Counted from the first letter of the stretch, positions 34,596-47,440 are shown. The stretch is DNA of 64,000 bases from Cymodocea nodosa (GCA_036874045.1 CM072339.1:5835501-5899500), one strand, 5' to 3'. Made by a program: numbers and translations. The notes: generated by a model from the sequence alone, not told the origin.

Positions 34596-36629
34596 TGTTT
34601 AAAACAAAGAAGTGCATAATATTAACGGTTAAATGATGGTTAATTACATAATATTTAGCTTATCATATGAGAATTAAGCCATTATGTTATAATTGCACTG
34701 TTATATGCTTTAATGAAAGAATTTGCATAATTTCAGGGAATTAATGTTAATTTAGTACATTTCTGAACTGTCGGTAAATTGTAAGCTGTGAAATTCTTAA
34801 GTATCTGAATTTTATGTTATTTCGGAGAGTTATGTTTTAAAGAATATTTTATTATTTCCTGAAGTACACGTGTTGAAACCATAATGCATGACTTAAGTGG
34901 ATTTTCGGTAAGTTATCTGTTAACTATCCGAAATGCATCTAGGCATCGGATAGTTAGGTTCGTGAGCATCCGAAATATTTGAACTTGTTAAGTTAGAATT
35001 TTGCACGTGTTGAATTTAAATGCTTTAGTATATCACGTGAGATGCATATGTTTAACTCGTTAAGTTAGCATAACTGTACGCGTTGAGTTACATGAATACA
35101 CACTAAGGTAACGCGTTATGTTAGCACCTTATTTCTTTAGTGCACGTGTTTTATAGTTAAATCAACGAAGTAAGTCCGTTGAGTTATCTATAACTCCACG
35201 GACCATTTAATTTCTAATATGCCACTATAGCGGTTATAAAAACAGGACATTTGAAGGAAAACCACGATTGCACGTATCACGTAGGAATTCACTCGTGGAA
35301 GGGAGAAGAAATCACCATCGTTGATCTGAATGAAGGAAATCCAATCGATCATTTAAAGCAGAAGTAGTTACTATTGAAGAAATATAAAAGAAGAGGAGAA
35401 AAAATGAAGAAAGTGTGGTTGATGGTGTGGGGCAGTGTGTGCAAAGGTGGAGGACTGCGCTAACTGCAAGCAGTATTGGAAGTTCACTGAATCATCCACA
35501 CCATCACCAACAATTCACCAACATCACCAACATTACCATAATCACCAACCATCAGAGGTCTGTGAGGATACTTTCCTGATGTCGGGTTGATTCCTTGCCA
35601 AACACGGTGTTTGATAACCACTATGAGGAGTGATCACGTCGCAGGAAGGGAAGCCATTTTCACCAAGCACCGACTCATATTTCAAGAGATCGTAAAGCTT
35701 CTAGCCTTGGTTTCGGGTTGATACTAGTATGCTGAAGAGGAGATCATCTTGCAATTCTGGACTCGCAATTCTATAGGGAAAGGAGGTAGAATTGTAAGTG
35801 ATTAAGTTTTCAGTGGTGTAATCGCATAGCATGTAGTGACAGAAGTATTTACTGTCGATAGAGACTTTTACATTTCACCTTTCGCCCATTTTCAGAACAT
35901 CTCAAAACAAAAATACCAAAAACAACAACTTATCTGAGTTTATATTTAGTATTTAAGTGTTGTATTGTTTGTTTTGTATTGTGATTAAAGTTATTATTGT
36001 TAGTATTGTGAATGTTTTGTGTTTATTTGATTCAAAAAATAGAAAATAGTATTACAGTTTACTAAAATCGATTGTTCCGAATACTTAAAGATTTTAACGA
36101 TTACTGTTTGAAATATTTGAATGTTAGTGTTGCTTAATGATAAATCTAATATTCACTAGCATTAAAGAGCTTAATTGATGTTATTTACAATCTATGGAAC
36201 CACCCAATGGTTGGCCAAATTCCTCTATAAATAGCGGTATTAAACTGAGAAGATAGGCTCGTGGAGTTAACTTAAGTCCACGAGATTAGTTCGTTGTGTT
36301 AACTGTAACTCAATGGAGGGATTACTGAACACATTAAGTATATTATAAAAAATAGAACAATACACAATTCTTACTCAATTTCTCTATGGGATCGACCTGT
36401 ACTTGCACACAAATACAATATACACTATGCACTTGCAGTTAAAATACAAATTGGAATTAATATCTAATTTGTGTGAAAGGTTGTTTGTTTACTTTTAAAA
36501 AGGAATTACTGATAAGCATAAAGACAAATTAACTAAGTTAAAAATAGAAGTTAACAAATACAAGTTATTTAGTGTTGTTGCCTAGGAACCAATACAAGTT
36601 CTCTAGTGCCACCTAAAGCAACCTGACCA
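34596..36629 (+). mobile_element. Athila-type solo LTR, 2,034 bp (TSD TTGGT)
   Basis: It begins TGTTTAAAACAAAG and ends ACCTGACCA, flanked by TTGGT at 34591-34595 and 36630-36634. The flanks join to give AAGAG-TTGGT-CAAAT, which matches the uninterrupted place in copy 1 near 12822-12840 (TGGAGTCGGTCAAAT). It is therefore a later insertion that recombined to a single LTR. Its last ~55 bp differ from the AAACA-ending copies. Confidence 0.88.
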
Positions 36630-36704
36630 TTGGTCAAATCAAAAATTCTTTGATCTTGATCGAATTAAAAATTATTATTATAAGTATTTTATTAATTATA
36701 ACTT

Positions 36705-36865
36705 TACGGGAGGTCTGTTGAGTTACGCTTAACTCAACGAACTTACTTCGTTGAGTCTAGGATAAGTTAACGAACTTACTCTGTTGAGTTAACTATAACT
36801 CAATGAAGTACTTAAGGTAAGTCCACAGACTTAGTTCGTGGAGTTAACCATAACTCCACGAAGTA
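36705..36865. repeat. Three CGTTGAGTTA palindromes in Athila copy 2 internal DNA
   Basis: Pairs such as TTGAGTTACGCTTAACTCAA, TTGAGTTAACTATAACTCAA and GTGGAGTTAACCATAACTCCAC stand in series before ORF3, as at 12925-13025 of copy 1. Each could fold into a 10-13-bp hairpin in DNA or RNA. Confidence 0.65.
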
Positions 36866-37079
36866 GTATATGTAAGAAGCGATATTTTACGCGGGAAAAT
36901 GACCCGATTATCCAACATAAACCTAGGGTTTATTTAAGCAAAAACTTAGGAATTGGGGACATTATTTGTAGAACCATTTAGCACTTAGAGCACCAAAAAT
37001 CGTTCCGTTCTATTTAGTAACACCACGAAGATACAAGATGATGCTAGAATTCTGAGAAGTAGTGGACACTACAAGATTT

Positions 37080-37965
37080 CTCAAGGAGTTAGAGGAATGG
37101 TATACACGATAGAAGATTAGGAACACGACATGAGAGAAAGAATTAGAAAAGGTTGAATCTGATATTTTCTACTGGAGAAAAGTTTTGGTTGATTTAAATA
37201 TTAGAATACCTCAGATAGTAGAAATTAGAATCAAAGTAGCAATAGAGATAGCTATGAATCGAGAAAGGAGGATAAGACCAAATAATGAGGTTGCCCTAGA
37301 GTTGATCCGACGCAAGTCATGACTGTGGTTTGTAAGACATATTGCTGGACACGTCCAGTGGGGCATCTAGGAGTGACAAAAGAAAGTAGCTGAAGAACTT
37401 GCAGCTGAAGAGTCGATTGCTGAAAAACCTATTATAGAGGAACAATAGCCAAGACCATCTATTCCATTGCTAAGGCCATTAGAAAGAGTAGCATTTTTGG
37501 GTCCATCGATGCTAGAGGAATGGAGAGAATTCGTAGAGCTTGTTAAAGTTGCCAAGAGACAAGGAAATTCTGAAGATATGGTTGTGGCAAAGACTCATTT
37601 ACTCTATGATGCACTATGCAAGAAAAGGGCTGAAGATAAGTTGAAGGCTTAATATAAAATTAAATTAGAAATGCATTCTAAAGCAGCTAGATCACTAGCT
37701 ACAAGAGAAACTAAAGTTGGTCCTTCCAAACTAGTGACTATTAAGCAGGAAGAGCTAGTACCTATGGCTTAAGGGCTTAGAGAGCCCAGTTTTGTAAACT
37801 TAGTCTCAGAGGAAGAAGAGGAAGAACATGTACAATTAATTAGAAGAAAAGGAAAAGAAAAGGTGCTTGAGGCTAAGGAGATAGTTAAATCCGAGCCTAT
37901 ACTATTAGTAGGGCCTAAAGAGCCCATTTTTGTTAATCTGCTATCTAAATCTATGGAGGAGTAGG
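37080..37965 (+). pseudogene. Athila copy 2 downstream ORF3, first part
   Basis: Segments V-E-I-R-I-K-V-A-I-E-I-A-M-N, N-N-E-V-A-L-E-L-I-R-R-K and H-L-L-Y-D-A-L-C-K-K-R-A-E-D match copy 1 at 13225-13995. The frame contains L-G-P-S-M-L-E-E-W-R-E-F-V-E-L and an acidic E-E-E-E-E-E region. TAG/TGA stops at 37319, 37370, 37450 and 37650 break it. A solo LTR interrupts it at 37971 and it continues at 40123. Function unknown. Confidence 0.6.
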
Positions 37966-37970
37966 AGTAG

Positions 37971-40117
37971 TGTTTAGAATGAAAAAGTGCATATTATTAA
38001 TGGTTAAATGATAGTTAATTGCATAATATTTAGCTTATCATATGAGAATTAAGCCATTATGTTATAATTGCACTATTATATGCTTTAATTGAAGAATCTG
38101 CTTAATTTGGGGGAATTAATGTTAATTTAGTACATTTCTGAACTGTCGGTAAGTTGCAGGCTGTGAAATTCTTAAGTATCCGAATTTTCTGATATTTCGA
38201 ACAGTTATGTTTAATAGACCAAACATATCGAATAGCTATGTTTAAATTGCCGAACAGTTATGTTTTGAGAAAATATTTTATTATTTCCTGAAGTACATGT
38301 GTCGAAACCATAATGCATGACTTAAGTGAACTTTCGGTGAGTTATCTATAACTATCCAAAATTGTAGTTGGGCATCAGATAGTTAGCCTTGTAGCACTCT
38401 GAAATCTCTTTTTATTTATAAAATAGCTGAGGACACGTGTCATGTTCTGGGAAAGTGACTTAAGTGGATTTTTGGTGAGTTATCTCTAACTATACGAAAT
38501 GCATCTGAGCATCGGATGGTTAGCTCCGTAACTCTCCGAAATGTTATTTTTTGATTAAACTACTGCTGACACGTGTCGAGATCTTGTAGATTTACTTAAG
38601 TTATATATCGGTGAGTTATCTGTAACTATCCGAAATGCATCTGAGCATCGGATAGTTAAGTTTATAAGTATCCGAAATGCACCTGAGCATCGGATAGTTA
38701 AATTTATGCATGTGTTTTATAATTAAATCAATGAAGAAAGTCCGTTGAGTTATCTGTAACTCCATGGACTATATATTTTCTAATATGCCACTGTAGCGGT
38801 TGTAGAAACATGACAGTTGGAAGAAAAACCACGACTGCACGTATCGCACAGGGAGAAGAAAGCATCGCCGTTGATACAAATGAAGGAATCCAACCGACCA
38901 TTCAAGTAGAAGCAGTTACTACTATAGAAATATAAAAGAAAAGAAGAAAAAAGAAGAAGGGTGTAATCGATGGGTGGACAGTGTGTATAGAGGAGGATCA
39001 GCGTCACAATTCTCTGAAGTACCACACCAACCATCATCATCACCACCACAATCACCAACCATTGGAGGTCTGTGAGAATACTTTCTTGATGTCGGGACGA
39101 TTCCAAGCCAAACACAGTGCCTGACAACCATTGTGAGGAGTGATCGCGACGCGGGAAGGGAAGCCATTTTCACCAAACGCCAACTGATATTTCAGGAGAT
39201 CGTAAAGCTTTTAGCCTTGGCTTCGGGTTGATGCTTGTATGCTGAAGAGGAGATCATCTTGCAATTCTGGACTCGCGATTCTATAGGGAGAGGAGACAAA
39301 ATTGTAAGTGGTTTAATTTTCAATGGTGTAATCGTGTTGCAAGTAGTGTCGGAAGTATTTACTATCAAGTGAGATTACTTTACATTTCACCTTTCGCCCA
39401 TTTCCTTGTTCATATTAAAACAAAAAGACCAAAAACAATTTATCTATGTTTGTATGTTGTATTTGAGTGTTGTATTATTTGTGTTGTATCGTGATTAATG
39501 TTATCTTTGTTAGTGTTGTGATTGTTTTATGTTGTTTTAGTTTTACAGTTTACTGAAATTGGTTCGTTCAAAAGACTTAAAGATTTTAATGGTTACTGTT
39601 TGAATTATTTGAATGTTAGTATTGCTTAATGGTAAATCCAATGTTAATTAACATTAAAGAGCTTAATTGATATTATTTACAATCTATGGAATCGCCCAAT
39701 GGTTGGCCGAATTCCTCTGTAAATAGCAGTATTAAAAAGAAAAATGACAAGCTTGTGGAGTTAACTTAAGTCCACAAGGTTAGTCCGTTGAGTTAGCCAT
39801 AATTCAACGAACTTTGTCCATTGAGTTAACTGTAATTCAACGGAGAGCTTATTGAATATATAAATTTGATTGTTAACAAACAAACAGTTCTCAAGTTCTT
39901 CAGCAATTCCCTATGGGATCGACCTGTACTTGCACACTGATATAATAGACACTATGCACTTGTAGTTAAAGTACAAATTTGAATTAATATCTAAATTGTA
40001 TTAAAGGTTGTTTGTTTACTTCTAAAAGAAAGAATAGGCATAAAGATAAATTAACTAAGTAAAAACAGAAGTAACAAATCCACGTTTTTCTAGTGTAGTG
40101 CTGGGAAAACACAAACA
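37971..40117 (+). mobile_element. Athila-type solo LTR, 2,147 bp (TSD AGTAG)
   Basis: TGTTTAGAATG...ACACAAACA is flanked by AGTAG at 37966-37970 and 40118-40122. It shows all family landmarks: TCGGATAGTTA boxes expanded at 38330-38700, the GCGCCAACTGATATTTC segment and the palindromic module at 39758-39842. There is no internal region. Confidence 0.92.
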
Positions 40118-40122
40118 AGTAG

Positions 40123-40865
40123 CAGCAGCATTAAACACAAAGAAGAGAAGAAAAAAAAGCTGAAATTAACCTACGGCCTGTACAAATAGAAGAAACAAGT
40201 AGGACAGAAGTTGATTTACCCAAGACTCCATCCCAATCTGCCACAGAATCAGAAAGTATAATAATAATGCAGATTGGTAGTTAGGAGGAAGAAGAAAGAT
40301 AAGAAGTTGAGTAGGAAGTTGAACAAGAAGAAAAGAATTCGATAGATTCCTTTGAAGAGAATGAAACTCTTCAACAACTTATGGAAAAAATTCAAGATAA
40401 AAATGTGAAAAGTTCTACAAGCTCTCCACAACAATTCAAAGTAGAAGAACAAGAATCTTTGGATTATTTTCAACAACAATTACAACAACAAGCTCAGCAA
40501 CTTGAAGAGGAAATTCAAGAACAAACCCCTTTGAAGCAACAAATCCAAATTCTTGACCCTTCCCAACAGCAAGTTCTGAATGATGTATGTTTTTGGAGTT
40601 AAGAAGCAATGAATAAATATGAAAAGATAAAGAGGTTTGATATTATTTATAATAGATCAGTAAACTAGGACGACATAGAGGACATTAAAGAATTATTTGA
40701 GTTCCAAGGTCTACTGCAATTTATTTTTCAGTAGAAAGGGCATGTAGTGTATGAAAATCTAGTGTCCTATTTTTATTCAAATTTAAGAGATGAGGAAAGA
40801 GGATTAATTTCCATTTGTTCCATCTGTTGTGATTCTGTAACATAAACAAAATTTAAATAGAGATC
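40123..40865 (+). pseudogene. Athila copy 2 downstream ORF3, second part with LFEFQ core
   Basis: After the solo LTR the frame is Glu/Gln-rich (40381-40602, Q-Q-Q-L-Q-Q-Q-A-Q-Q-L), then F-D-I-I-Y-N-R, then D-I-K-E-L-F-E-F-Q-G-L-L-Q-F, then Y-F-Y-S-N-L-R near 40780. The last segments match the L-F-E-F-Q...F-Y-S-N-L core of the two Sirevirus ORF3 copies. The domain is truncated near 40865. TAG stops at 40667 and 40732 disrupt it. Confidence 0.6.
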
Positions 40866-40884
40866 AAATTGACATAGCTACTTA

Positions 40885-40955
40885 CATATCTTCATGGAGT
40901 TAGGCAATAACTCAATAGACTTAGTTCGTTGAGTTAAGTAATAACTCTACGATAC
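40885..40955. repeat. CGTTGAGTTA palindromic group
   Basis: CATGGAGTTAGGCAATAACTCAATAGAC is followed at once by GTTCGTTGAGTTAAGTAATAACTC. It resembles 19855-19930 and lies between ORF3 and a minus-strand gag. Confidence 0.55.
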
Positions 40956-41039
40956 TACTAACTATAATTAAACTTTTATTTTTTATATTTTTATATTTTT
41001 CTACTTACTATATTATACATAGTTGCTAAGAATTATACT

Positions 41040-42250
41040 ACCTGATTCAGCTTCCCTCCCATAGGAGGCATCAATTTCATTAATAGTTCTATTGATAGGG
41101 TTAGGCACTACTTACATTGGCAATCCTCTAGTAGGTCTAACTTCTATTGATTCCTTCTATCTAAGGGGTATATTTCTATTTATATTTTGATTTTGAATGA
41201 CAGCATTTCCAAATACATGGTCTAGATGATTGTTTAATTGTTGAATTATCTTTTCTGATTTCTCTATTCTAGATCATTGCTCAATTAATGCTTTATAACT
41301 TATATTTTTGTCATTTATATTTTCTCCTTCCTGGAAATTGTCATTTCTCAAGCTAGGTTCGGGTGATTTCTCCAATTAGGGTTATAAGAATTTCCAAAGT
41401 TATCTTTCTAGTTTCTAGCATAAATAATATCTAAGTCATTAATATTTGCATTCTTTTTTGCTAGTTTTTGATTTAATGATAACTCCTCAAATTTCTTTGT
41501 TAACTCAGTTAATTTAACTTCAAGCATAGTGCTTGAACCTATTTCATGTATTTTCCTTGGCAATATTCTTTTATCTGTAATAGCTTCAACTGAATTTTCC
41601 CACTGAGTAGTTCTTTTTGCAAAGTTTTCTAAATATGCCCATGCTTCTTCACTACATAGTTTTAAAAATCCCTTTTGACAAGTAGATTCTAATAAAGATT
41701 TAGTTGAAACATCCATGCCTTCATAAATTATATCTATTAATTGTGCTTTACTCATTGCATGATGTGGACATTGAGTTAGTAAATCTTTAAATTGTTCAAA
41801 ATATTTTTAGAATGATTCTCCCTATTTTTGGGTACACATTAATATTTCCTTTTTTTTTCTAATTGTTTGATGTGTTGGATAATATTTTTCTTAAAAAAGA
41901 GAGCAAAATTAAGTCTATGCAGAAATTGAATCAGGTGACAGAGTATATAATCATCTCTTAGCTGTGCCTTTTAAAACAAAAGGAATATTTTTAAGTTTAA
42001 TAGCATTAATACTCATGTTCGGCATTTTCATCATTTGACAAATTTCGTTAAATTCTTTAAGGAAATAATAGACATCTTTTTTTTCTAATCCATGAAAGTA
42101 TGGCAATTGACTAATATAATTAGATTTCAATTCAAACCTATCTCTCTCAAAGTTTGGCAATTAAATACATAAAGGTTCATCAACTAGTTCAGGATATAGA
42201 ATTTCTCCTAATGGTTTTTCTACTAGAGTAGTTGTAATGCTTTTATGTGT
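41040..42250 (-). pseudogene. Athila-type gag (minus), separate element
   Basis: On the minus strand gag starts near 42250 and reads L-P-N-F-E-R-D-R-F-E-L-K, then L-P-Y-F-H-G-L and F-N-E-I-C near 42080. Then follow Q-L-I-D-I-I-Y-E-G-M, E-A-W-A-Y-L-E-N-F-A-K-R and the linker with N-N-H-L-D-H-V-F-G-N near 41240. Most of the capsid order is kept in two or three frames. It is distinct from copy 2, which lacks this capsid half, and its 5' LTR probably lies at 42280-44480. Confidence 0.75.
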
Positions 42251-42279
42251 TGTTAAATTAACGGCAAAAGCGCAAATTT

Positions 42280-44480
42280 TACATTTATAACCGCAAGCGC
42301 ACGGTGCCCATTGTAATAAGCATGTGCAAGTACGGGTCGAATCCACAAGGAGTTTGTCTTAAATAATTTTATTAAAATGATTACTCGATTAAATATCCAC
42401 ATTAAACTAATTCATAATCAAACTCTAATTACTTAATATTAATATACAAAATTCGTAGCACAATTAAGGTTTATAAGATTACCCCAAAATCCAATTAGTT
42501 ATGATAAGATATTTAAGAAATCAATGAGTATTAATCTGGAAATCACAGAATTTATGCTCAACTTTTAACTCCAATAACATCCAACTTGAACGTTTAAAAA
42601 TCCAGAATAAATAACGGTTGGAAATATCCTCGGATTATCTTTCAAATGGCTGTGATTTCGTGGATTAAATCAACTTAAAACGCTAGCAATATCTTATTTA
42701 AGAAAGGGGCGCAGACGGTTATGGAAACTTTCCAAAAATGCACCTTCGGTTCAAAAATCAAATCTCCGTCAAATCTTCATGAAATGCTACGAAATAAGTG
42801 TGCCTTGAAAGTAGATCCATTACACTAACAAGGAAAATTTACAGAACTGAATTCCACAAAATACACGATGCAAGCACAGCACAGGCGTCGAGCTCGAAAT
42901 TAGCACTCGACAAAGACTCAAAACCGCTGATACCTTCACAAAATAAAATAAAAAATCTTCAGAAAACATTCTAAAAAATTCTAAAACTTTGTAAACTTAT
43001 TCTACATTCATTATACTTACAAAACAAAACAAAAAAAATGGAATTTATAGATGACGAACATGTAGATACAATTCGAAGAAAAACTACTAACAATCTGGCC
43101 ATCTAAGAACGTAAAACTGCCTTCACAATTCACATCATCACATTCATTCACACTAAACATATAATATGAACTTAATCCTGATATCAATTAACATCAAAAT
43201 AGTATGTGATCTTTAATATAGAACATTTGAAACAAAGATTTATGCATAGAATTTCGTCCTTCCACATACTCAAACTATACTCATATATATAAAATTGTAA
43301 AACATGAAAACTAGTATGAGGATCTCTCCTTTCCATCATACCTTTTAATCTTCCACGTTTCTTCAAGCAATGACTCCCCAAAGTCCTTGAAATCGATGCT
43401 CCACAGGGCTGTCACCACCTGTAGCACGTCCAAGTGAAGCTTCTAAGGTTGCCTTGAAGAAGAGTGGTGCACGTCCTCAAGATCTTGCCTCCAAGACCCA
43501 CAACTTTGGCTTCCACATCTAAGAATGGTGCTTCCGATGACTCAACCCTAAAGATCCTAACCTTTTGCTCCACTCCAAATCCACCAAGATGAACACCCAA
43601 GGAGATCCTAATGTATGGCCATCTAAATTGAAGAGAAGGTGTCTTCTAGGAGGAGTGGAAGGCATTAAAGCTCACCATTCTTGAAGGGAGCTTGTTCAAG
43701 ATCAAGGGGAAGATGGGACTTTCCGGATGAAGATGCTGGAATGGCTGGAACCGCCAGCTGCAATGTGTTGGAAGAGGAGGAGATAGTCTAGAATTGAGTG
43801 GTCAAACACTTTAAATACTCTAGGCTTTTGTTTCTTGGGCTCTAATAAGTTGCATCCAATGGCCCACATTTTTTCCTCTTTAATCCACCTTGATTTTATG
43901 ATTTATTGACCTATAAAACTCAAAACCAAGTTGGATGCACATATACATTGAATATAAATCCTATGATGCAAATATAGTTTACATGCATGCATGAGTTGCC
44001 ATATATGGAAAGTTGCCAAATTAGGAAGGTTTTGGTCTACAACTTTTTCACATGTACATACATGAATTACTTAAAGTTCTTTAGTTTAACATCATATTTA
44101 AGTGATTTGGCAATCATATAATGTATATAAAGTCATACATTGAAGAATTATAAGAATTATGTCTAATACAAGGGCTATTGACTAGGTGTTAATTTAATAA
44201 AGGATAAATTTGTGCATTATTGACTATTTAACCAATAAAACATGCATAGTTCTAAAATATGATTTTCATGTAATCTTTCAGAAGAACATATATAATGATG
44301 ACTTATAATCCTTAATATGCATGAATTAACATATATAAAATGCACAAATTGATACTTTACAGCAGTCATATCTTCGTTCTCCTTTAAAGAAAGGTTAGAT
44401 ACACCCCTAATGATTTCGTTAAAGTCCAATTCAGAAAATCTCTCAATATGCTTCTGTGTTGAATAATCCTAGGTGTTCTT
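42280..44480 (-). repeat. Probable 5' LTR of the minus-strand gypsy element
   Basis: Directly upstream of gag on the minus strand is TTGCGCTTTTGCCGTTAA at about 42255-42275, a weak match to the gypsy PBS. Beyond it is a tract containing CAAGTACGGGTCGAATCCACAAGG, the sequence near LTR ends in this family group. The rest is non-coding with a GC-richer middle (43380-43760). The outer edge is not defined and no TSD was found. Confidence 0.4.
44217..44430 (-). other. Short unexplained open segment
   Basis: A minus-strand stretch reads L-D-F-N-E-I-I-R-G-V-S-N-L-S-L-K-E-N-E-D-M-T-A-V before turning AT-rich. It looks more protein-like than its surroundings and could be an exon fragment caught in an element, or chance. 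I do not recognise it. Confidence 0.2.
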
Positions 44481-44716
44481 ATTAATTATTTAGTGATAGG
44501 AGAATGAGTCCATGTGCCCATAAACTCTTAACATAAAGTAAAATTACAGAAGATTAATTACATACCAGTCTAAAGCTTTGTTCTCAGTAAATAGTTGTTG
44601 ATAGATGAAGTTGAATTAGCTACTTCTGCTTCTAGTTCCCTAACGAATTTTCTTTTCTCTTCTCAAGTGTTGGTAACCAGTAAATAACATTCTGTTCTAT
44701 TTTTATAATGCACGTC
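44481..44716. other. Unassigned sequence
   Basis: No feature is recognised between the probable LTR and the next Athila LTR fragment. Confidence 0.4.
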
Positions 44717-45206
44717 TGTTTGGGGTTGTTAAGTCATATCATAAACTTGTTTGATTTTGTTTGTATGCCTATATTAATAAATTCTCTTTGAAGTAAACAA
44801 ACAACCTTTCACACAAATTAGATATTAAGTTTAATTTGTATTTTAACTACAAGTGCACAGTGTATATTGTATTTGTGTCCAAGTACAGGTCGATCCCACA
44901 AAGATTGAGTAAGAATTGTGTACTGTTCCAATTATTATATTGGAGTTTATATGTGTTTAGTTAAGGACTCCGTTGAGTTATAGTTAACAAAACGGACTTA
45001 GTTCATGGAGTTATGGTTAACTCAACGGACTAATCTCGTGGACTTAAGTTAACTCCACGAGCCTCTCTTTCCAGTTAAATACTGCCATTTACAAATGAAT
45101 TCGACCAACCATTGGGTGGTTCCACATAATGTAAATTACACCAATTAAGCTCTTTAATGTTAGTTAATATTAGATTTGTCATTAAGAAACACTAACATTC
45201 AAATAT
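44717..45206 (-). repeat. Athila-type LTR 3' fragment (minus)
   Basis: The minus-strand end is ...AACCCCAAACA at 44717. The palindromic module is at 44960-45065 and the CCAACCATTGGG-like segment near 45105. It joins the Sirevirus LTR fragment near 45206. Confidence 0.8.
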
Positions 45207-45211
45207 TTCAA

Positions 45212-46027
45212 ATATTTACTTTAATGTTAACTAAACGAGTAACATAAGTATATATATAACTTAACCTTTCTAACTTAATGAGTTCCTCATGTGCCAATTC
45301 ACGTGACTAGTACTGTAGCTAACTCAATGAACTAAGTCTATGGTGTTACGTTAACTCAACGAACCATCTCCATTGTGTTACGATAACTCAATGAGCCAGT
45401 GAAAAATAAATGTTTTTATAGTAAGACTTTTACCACGTGCAAAAATAACAACTTAAGTTTATAACGTTAACCTAACGTGTTGCCTTAGTGTTCAATGTAG
45501 CAACTCAACGTGTTTAGTTATGTTAACTTAACGAGTTAAACATGTACACCTCACGTGATACAATATAACATTCGTAACTTATAATTTCACCATGTATATA
45601 ACACTAACTTAACGAGTTCGTTTCTTCTTTTACTCACTAACTTAACGAGTTCTCACGTGACGTATTTTAACCTTTAAACCTCTAACTTAACGAGTTCTCA
45701 CGTGACCTCTATACAAATAACACTCTAACTTAACGAGTTGTCTTAACGTGCACTATACATGATACAGAAAATATAACTTTAAAATATATCATGCTTTTCA
45801 ATAAAAACACACGTTAACTTAACGTTTAGTTAAATGAGAAATTAATGCAATGAAACAACTAGTTATTAACTTAGTATTATTTCAGATCCAATACAGACAA
45901 GTATTTATATCAGTAAGCTTTTTCTATATTAATTAATAATTTTAATTTTCTTTCACAAGCAATAGTAATTGAGCAAATATGATTATTTTCGTTTAGCACA
46001 CATCATCAAAATAAAATACTCAACAAA
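45212..46027 (-). repeat. Sirevirus-like LTR, 5' half (minus)
   Basis: Read from 46027 it begins TGTTGAGTATTTTATTTTGATG and follows the solo LTR 59331-60150 along its length. It includes the row of CTAACTTAACGAGTT boxes next to CACGTGA at 45600-45740. It ends in the middle of the LTR. It abuts plus-strand gag at 46033. Confidence 0.8.
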
Positions 46028-46032
46028 AAGCA

Positions 46033-47440
46033 ATGGTAATTGAAGAAGCTAAGGATTTGTCAGCATATACCATGGATGAATTAATTGGAAATCTCTCTAC
46101 ATATGAAGTTAAACTTAAAGCTAAACTTGTCCCTAGAGAAAAGAATCAGAAGAAGAAGTAAATTGCATTTCAAGTATCTTTTAATATAGAAAGTAATTCT
46201 AATTCTGATTCAAAAATTATTCTTTTAGCCAAGAAATTCAAGAAAGTCTAGAGAAAAAGGAAAGATGTAAAGAGAACTAAATCTTTAAGAAATGGAAAAG
46301 AAAAGAAAGACAGATGTTCCTATTTGTTATAAATGTAACAAAAAGGGACAATTTAGATTTAATTGTCCCTCAAGGTCAAAGGAGGAAAAGAAATCTGATA
46401 AGAAGTTTTATGGAAAAGAAGAGTAAATCCAAGTCTAAATTTAAATTTGCAAAGAAAGGATTTAAGAAGAAGGCTTTGCAAGCAACATTGAAAGCCATTC
46501 AGATGATGATGAAATATCAAATTCTTCTAGCTCAAGCTCAAGTTTAGACATAGATAAAGAATTAGCAAATCTTGCTAATGTAGCCTTTATGGCATCCACG
46601 TCTAAGGTAAAATTTTTTGATCATGAAGAAAATGTTTCTAATGATAACATAGATACTAGACTTCTTCATGAATACAATAGATTAGTTTCAAATTATCAAA
46701 AGTTAAAATTGAAAGAAATATCTTATAAATCTCAGATTTCTAACTGGGAAGAATTAAATAAATCTCTGCATGATCAATAAAATGAGTTAAATCTGGAATT
46801 TCAAAAATAAAAATCCAAATGTTTCTATTTGTGAATTATTTATAAGTGTTGAAAAGTTTACTTCTGAGTTAGATTAAATTTCTAAATTATACAAGGAAGC
46901 CACATCTGAAATTGTTTATCTGAAATCGGAACACAAGAATCTAGAAGAAAAATTAATTAAGGTTGATAAAAATCTAATAACATGGGTAACTGGTAAAACA
47001 ACACTAGATAAACTAGAAAGAACCTAGTTTCTTGTTAAAAATAAAATTGGATTAGGTTTTGATTATCATGATAGTACTATTGAACATTCAAAAATAAAAT
47101 CTATTTGATTTGTGAATACGAAAATGATTAATTATAAATCTAAAAAGAAGTTTTATAATTTCAGGAAGTTTAGTGCTTATGGTAAGTCTAAAAATAGAAG
47201 GTCTAATTACTATGGTTACTATAAAAATTATAAGAAACAGTTAAACAATCCAAATATTCTGAATCATATGTTTAAGACTCAGTATAATAAGAAAAATAGC
47301 TTTAGTAATCTAGAAACAAGCTTAATTTGGAAGAAAAGGATTAAAATTGTTCAAAAATGGGTTCTTAAGGATAGCCGTAGCATTTCAATATGTAGTTCTT
47401 CAGATGTTTCTGGACCCAAACAAATCTAAGTTCCAAGAAA
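46033..47440 (+). pseudogene. Sirevirus copy 2 gag, C-terminal part
   Basis: The sequence enters in mid-gag (E-A-K-D-L-S-A-Y-T-M-D-E-L-I-G-N-L) and continues to a zinc knuckle V-P-I-C-Y-K-C-N-K-K-G-Q-F-R-F-N-C near 46315. There the His of C-x2-C-x4-H-x4-C is Gln. A Ser-rich and coiled helical region follows (46589-46990), then a basic stretch. Several stops and shifts are present. The start, PBS and normal 5' LTR are missing. Confidence 0.8.
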
